Assembly (NCBI GenBank): GCA_013361595.1 | Contig: JABFXT010000628.1 | Location: 1 to 8,628 of the forward strand | Source of the DNA: Nocardia sp. | GTDB taxonomy: Bacteria; Actinomycetota; Actinomycetes; Mycobacteriales; Mycobacteriaceae | DNA: 8,628 nt | Direction of reading: 5' to 3' | Part shown: one piece after another, positions 5,527 to 8,628 of the stretch | Layout: every line of letters starts with the position of its first letter | How positions within the stretch are numbered: position 1 is the stretch's first letter | The notes under the pieces: model-generated | What the model was told of the DNA's origin: nothing | Database searches by the model: none | Seen by the model: the letters and a program-made list of their open reading frames with translations, nothing else | Position numbers and translations under genes: made by a program

Positions 5527-5997
5527 TCAACCTACCGGTCGGCGGAACGAGATATACCGGTGGCCGAAATAGCTGCCGACCGCGACGGCGCCCATCACAA
5601 CGACAGCGGCGGGAGCTCGCGGGAATCCGAACACGGTGACAGCGAGCTCGAGCAGTAACGCATTGGCGACGAGTCCGCCGCTGTTGACAGCCAGGAAACC
5701 CGCCAGATCCCGGAGGATCCGGCCGCGGACACGGAACACCAGCCTGCGATGCAGTACGAACGCGATCCCGACCCCGGTGGCGTACGCGGCAGCTACGGCC
5801 ACCGACGGCGGAACCGCTGCCCCGGGCAGCCACAGCCAGCCGACGGTCAGCCCAATTCCCATCGCCGTGTTGACCACGCCCACCACGGCGAAGGCGAGCT
5901 CCTGCCGGCGGACCAGCCGCAGCAGCGGGCCGGGGTCGGCGGGTTCGGCCGGTACGGAGGCACAGGTATCGGCCGGTTGTCCGGCGGAACCGGTCAT
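5527..5997 (-). CDS. GtrA-family membrane protein (putative lipid-linked sugar flippase)
   Basis: 156-aa protein with four predicted membrane segments, near residues 34-57, 63-83, 98-120 and 129-148. The GtrA-like fold is recognisable from FAVVGVVNTAMG (36-47) in the first segment and the paired motifs FVLHRRLVF (80-88) and YFGHRYISF (143-151) after the second and fourth. GtrA-family proteins are thought to move polyprenyl-phosphate-linked sugars across the cytoplasmic membrane, or otherwise support the transferase. The first ~30 residues are a hydrophilic Ala/Pro-rich extension. The ATG overlaps the stop of the upstream YfhO-family gene (ATGA at 5994-5997), so the two are probably translationally coupled. 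A family-2 glycosyltransferase gene starts divergently 2.4 kb away, completing the usual partner set. Confidence 0.9.
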   Translation of the reverse strand: MTGSAGQPADTCASVPAEPADPGPLLRLVRRQELAFAVVGVVNTAMGIGLTVGWLWLPGAAVPPSVAVAAAYATGVGIAFVLHRRLVFRVRGRILRDLAGFLAVNSGGLVANALLLELAVTVFGFPRAPAAVVVMGAVAVGSYFGHRYISFRRPVG

Positions 5998-8234
5998 AGG
6001 CGCACGACCACCAGATCGGGTTCGCCGGCGACCGGTTCGGTGGGTGGCGGCACCGGCGGCTCCGCTCGGCGCCGGCGGCCGCGCCGGTATTCGATCTCCA
6101 GGATCGCGAGACCGACCGACCCGGCTGCCGCGAGCGCCGCGCCGATCTTCCAGCCCGGCGGCCGCCAGGTGAGTTCGAGGTCGCCCCCGCGGGTGCCGGG
6201 CGGAATGTCGACGGCCACGAAACTGTCGGCGACCACATCGATCGGGATCGGCCGGCCGTCGAGGTGGGCCCGGTACCCGGGCCAGCCCAGTCTGGCGAAG
6301 ACCACTCGGCCGCCGTCGGGTGCATCGACGCGGGCCCGGCTGGTGGTGTCGGATTCGGCGGTCGCACCGACGGTGACACCGTCGGTATGGGAGATCCGGC
6401 CGGTGCGGCCCGATACCGGCCCGGACTCGCGTTCGAGCACCTCGATGTACCGGTCGTGTCCCGGGTAGTCGACCCATTTCCAGCCCGGCGGCGCGGGCTG
6501 CTCGCGAGCGTCGGGAAAAAGGGCACGTTGCAGCACGACGCGGTCGACCAGCATCAAGTCCACCAGTGGGCGCCCGGTCTCGGGTTCGGGCGCGAACGCC
6601 CGCCGGTAGGCGTCGGGGCAGACGCTGACATCCCAGCGCATACACAGCAGATGACCGAAGTAGAAATGACCGTTCGGGGTGTAGCCGCCCACATAGTCCA
6701 GCTCCAGGTTCTTGGCATAGTTGCCGAAGGCCAGTGATCCGTAGGCGCCGTCGAGGGTGCGCTCGGCGGGGGCGATCAGTGCGCGGTCGCCCAGTTGCAG
6801 CGTGGTCCCCGGGAAATCGGGGAAGGCAGCTTTCATCTCCGACCGTTTCGCGGGCAGATTCCAGCTCATCGGTGTGGGTTGCGCCGCGTGCACCTGCAGG
6901 TAGGCGATAGGCGCCACCGCGGCGAGGGTCAGCAGACAGGCCGCGGCGCGACCGCGTGTCCGGCCCAGCCATACGACCACCGCGCCCAGCGCGCCGACCC
7001 CGGCGGCCGCCACGAGATGAGCGGCCACCGCCTCCGGCGCGGCCGCGGCGGAGCGCGCGAGCAGTAACGACACCAGTAGCCCGGCCGCGATCCCGCGGCG
7101 CCGGCTCCCGGCGACGGTGCCGAACCGGCCGAGCAGTACACACACCAGCACCAGCAGCGCCAAGGCGACCATCGGCAGTACCCGGGCCGGCCAGCGCAGC
7201 GGTCCCATGGTGCCGGGGCCGGCGGTCCACAGCAGGGTCAGGACCGCGAACAGCGCCGGACCGCTCAGCTCCCGGGCCGCGGCCGCGGCGCGCTTCCAGT
7301 CGACGAATGCCAGCGCCGGGATCAGGAACCAGGCGATATAGACCATCGGCAGCGGCTGCACATATCCCCACCAGGAGGTGAAAGCCGGCAGGGTACTGGG
7401 CAGGCTCGCGTTCAGCGATTCCGACCACGGTACGGCCAGGAACTGGTCGTTGCGGATCTCCGACGCGCCGCGCCAGGTGACATCCGCGGTGAGCAGGCTC
7501 GGCAGATAGGTCGCCAGCCCGGCGAGCGCAGCGCATCCGGCGACCACGGCGAGCCGGAGCACCGGACCCCACTGCCGCCGGTACACGAACTCACCGACCA
7601 GCACCGTGGCGAACAGGACACCGGCTTCGACGGCGGGAAAGACGTATTGCACCGAGATCGTCAGATAGAGGAAGACGAACACCGGAACGGGACCGCCGCG
7701 ACCGCGGGCGAAGCGCACACCGGACGCCCAGGCATGGACCAGCCAGGCCGTCCCGGTGAAGGCGGTCATCCAGCTGGCCGCGTCGAAGAAGAGCAGGAAA
7801 CCGCTGCACGGAACGGCCACACCGGCCACCGCCGACCAGGCCGGGTGCGCGCCGTAGGCCAGGCAGACCCGGTAGACGCCGAGTCCGAGAACAATCCCGA
7901 CCAGCAATTTCACCACTGTCGCGTAGAGCGCGAGATCATCCACCGATACCGCGAGAAGATCGATGAGCAGCTGCGGCGGATTGAGCAGCCCGGCCTCTTC
8001 GATCGCGTAATTACCGGCCAGCCAATGCTCCGGAACCAGGACCGGGAACCGGCCCTCCCGCAGGGCCCGGCCGGTCATCACCCACAGCGGCGCGTACTGG
8101 GCTTCGGTGTCGTCGGTGTAGAAATGCCGGGAGTTCGCCAGCAGGACAGCGAGATAGGCGACGAGCACCCCCGCCGCACATATCAGACCCCACCGCAACA
8201 CTTCCCGCCGATTCTCGGCTCGACCATGCGCCAC
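5994..8234 (-). CDS. YfhO-family polytopic membrane protein (putative GT-C glycosyltransferase)
   Basis: 746-aa protein. One membrane segment lies at ~15-34, followed by a hydrophilic loop with the acidic motif YTDDTEAQYAPLW (39-51), then roughly eleven more segments up to ~residue 455. A ~230-residue extracytoplasmic domain and a last segment (~696-715) follow, ending in a basic, Pro-rich tail. The motif PGYRAHLDGRPIP (~652-664) and the following PPGTRGGDLELTWRPPGWKIG match the C-terminal signature of the YfhO family, where PGW-DG and PxG are typical. YfhO proteins are GT-C-like and in Firmicutes use a polyprenyl-phosphate sugar to glycosylate envelope polymers. An acidic first loop is the usual catalytic site in GT-C enzymes; assigning Asp41/Asp42/Glu44 is inference. 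I used the GTG at 8232-8234; a GTG at codon 12 is a possible alternative. Upstream of gtrA with a 4-nt overlap. Confidence 0.85.
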   Translation of the reverse strand: MAHGRAENRREVLRWGLICAAGVLVAYLAVLLANSRHFYTDDTEAQYAPLWVMTGRALREGRFPVLVPEHWLAGNYAIEEAGLLNPPQLLIDLLAVSVDDLALYATVVKLLVGIVLGLGVYRVCLAYGAHPAWSAVAGVAVPCSGFLLFFDAASWMTAFTGTAWLVHAWASGVRFARGRGGPVPVFVFLYLTISVQYVFPAVEAGVLFATVLVGEFVYRRQWGPVLRLAVVAGCAALAGLATYLPSLLTADVTWRGASEIRNDQFLAVPWSESLNASLPSTLPAFTSWWGYVQPLPMVYIAWFLIPALAFVDWKRAAAAARELSGPALFAVLTLLWTAGPGTMGPLRWPARVLPMVALALLVLVCVLLGRFGTVAGSRRRGIAAGLLVSLLLARSAAAAPEAVAAHLVAAAGVGALGAVVVWLGRTRGRAAACLLTLAAVAPIAYLQVHAAQPTPMSWNLPAKRSEMKAAFPDFPGTTLQLGDRALIAPAERTLDGAYGSLAFGNYAKNLELDYVGGYTPNGHFYFGHLLCMRWDVSVCPDAYRRAFAPEPETGRPLVDLMLVDRVVLQRALFPDAREQPAPPGWKWVDYPGHDRYIEVLERESGPVSGRTGRISHTDGVTVGATAESDTTSRARVDAPDGGRVVFARLGWPGYRAHLDGRPIPIDVVADSFVAVDIPPGTRGGDLELTWRPPGWKIGAALAAAGSVGLAILEIEYRRGRRRRAEPPVPPPTEPVAGEPDLVVVRL

Positions 8235-8243
8235 GGGTCCCAG

Positions 8244-8249
8244 ACCCTA
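8244..8249 (-). promoter_or_regulatory. Weak candidate -10 for the YfhO-family operon
   Basis: TAGGGT on the reverse strand lies 9 nt before the GTG start at 8234, so a transcript would begin a few bases before the start codon. No matching -35 is visible at 16-19 nt spacing. A near-leaderless message is possible, but the support is only the hexamer and its position. Confidence 0.22.
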
Positions 8250-8321
8250 CCTCCCGCATCGGGTTCCGCGGCCGTAACGACGCGCATCCGAATCTGCCCG
8301 CGCCACGCCGGGTGCGCCTGC

Positions 8322-8327
8322 TAGAGT
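8322..8327 (+). promoter_or_regulatory. Candidate extended -10 for the glycosyltransferase gene
   Basis: TGC-TAGAGT on the plus strand fits an extended -10 (TGn-TANNNT) in the 166-nt divergent gap between the YfhO-family and glycosyltransferase genes. The predicted start is near 8334, giving a leader of about 67 nt. No convincing -35 is seen. Confidence 0.35.
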
Positions 8328-8400
8328 TCGCATTTCTCGGGCTCACCAGCGTCATCGAGACCCGGCACGCGTTATCCACCGTCGAAAGTCGATCTCGCCA

Positions 8401-8628
8401 ATGCCGTTTTCGCCCAGGTTCGCTCCCACCCCGGTCACCGGCCGGCCCCCGGTCGGTCCGCTCTTCCCGCCGGATACTTCGGCCGTGCCGTGGCCGGAGC
8501 CGACGATCCCGCGCACCGCTCCGGATTCCGATTCGCCCGAAGTATGCGGTATTTCGGTCGTCGTCCCGGTCTATCGCGGTGAACAGACCGTCGCCGCACT
8601 GGTACGCGAGCTGCACACCCTGACCACA
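8401..8628 (+). CDS. Family-2 glycosyltransferase (N-terminal part, cut by window edge)
   Basis: The frame is open from 8278 to the window end; the only ATG in frame is at 8401, giving 76 visible residues. ISVVVPVYRGEQTVAALVRELHTL (residues 51-74) is the first beta-strand and helix of the GT-A fold of GT2 enzymes, which transfer a sugar from a nucleotide donor. The catalytic DXD motif lies outside the window. GT2 proteins beside YfhO and GtrA families usually build polyprenyl-phosphate sugars at the cytoplasmic face; that role is inferred from context. The ~48 residues before the domain are unusually Pro-rich (15 prolines in the first 46 residues) and probably disordered. No Shine-Dalgarno precedes the ATG. 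A GTG at 8485 is an alternative start that would remove most of the extension. Confidence 0.8.
   Translation, partial: MPFSPRFAPTPVTGRPPVGPLFPPDTSAVPWPEPTIPRTAPDSDSPEVCGISVVVPVYRGEQTVAALVRELHTLTT

Noticed and set aside
5291..6526. 411-aa minus-strand open frame upstream of the Trm112-like gene
   Set aside because: Only the final 76 residues resemble a protein family; the upstream part is a shadow of gtrA and the YfhO-family gene.
5527..7572. 681-aa minus-strand open frame running upstream of gtrA
   Set aside because: Only the last 156 residues are GtrA; the rest is an out-of-frame Arg/Gly-rich reading of the YfhO-family gene, whose own frame encodes the membrane protein.
8371..8379. DnaA box-like TTATCCACC
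   Set aside because: A single near-match in a divergent promoter region, with no cluster of boxes and no replication genes nearby.

Overview
This window comes from a high-G+C actinobacterium, most likely a member of the Nocardiaceae (Nocardia or Rhodococcus type). The left edge holds the first ~78 nt of a 16S rRNA gene on the minus strand, with the stretch AAGTCGAGCGGTAAGGCCCT that is typical of this group. The coding regions are strongly G+C-rich and use GTG starts.

Left part (1-2914, all minus strand): mpg (3-methyladenine DNA glycosylase) -> 397-nt structured spacer with tandem repeats -> tyrS -> a 13-bp-stem terminator-like hairpin -> two tandem sigma70-type promoters -> rRNA leader with a boxA-like antitermination region -> 16S rRNA. 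An rRNA operon placed directly behind tyrS is the arrangement known from rrnB of fast-growing mycobacteria.

Middle (3009-5280, plus strand): a three-gene operon divergent from mpg. It encodes an ABC ATPase, an ABC-2 permease and a TetR-family regulator, joined by two 4-nt stop/start overlaps. Its promoter is covered by two adjacent copies of an inverted repeat, TTCA-N8-TGAA, which I read as the operator of the TetR protein. From memory, the gene order TetR / permease / ATPase / mpg / tyrS matches M. tuberculosis Rv1685c to Rv1689.

Right part (5291-8628): a minus-strand operon of a YfhO-family polytopic membrane protein -> GtrA-family small membrane protein -> Trm112-family small protein, and divergently on the plus strand the beginning of a family-2 glycosyltransferase cut by the window edge. 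GT2 + YfhO + GtrA is the component set of polyprenyl-phosphate-sugar glycan decoration systems (CsbB/YfhO/GtcA type in Firmicutes). The most interesting hypothesis here is therefore an envelope-glycan modification module whose acceptor and sugar are unknown. The TetR operon and the Trm112 operon converge with only 10 nt between stop codons, where a hairpin could act as a shared terminator.
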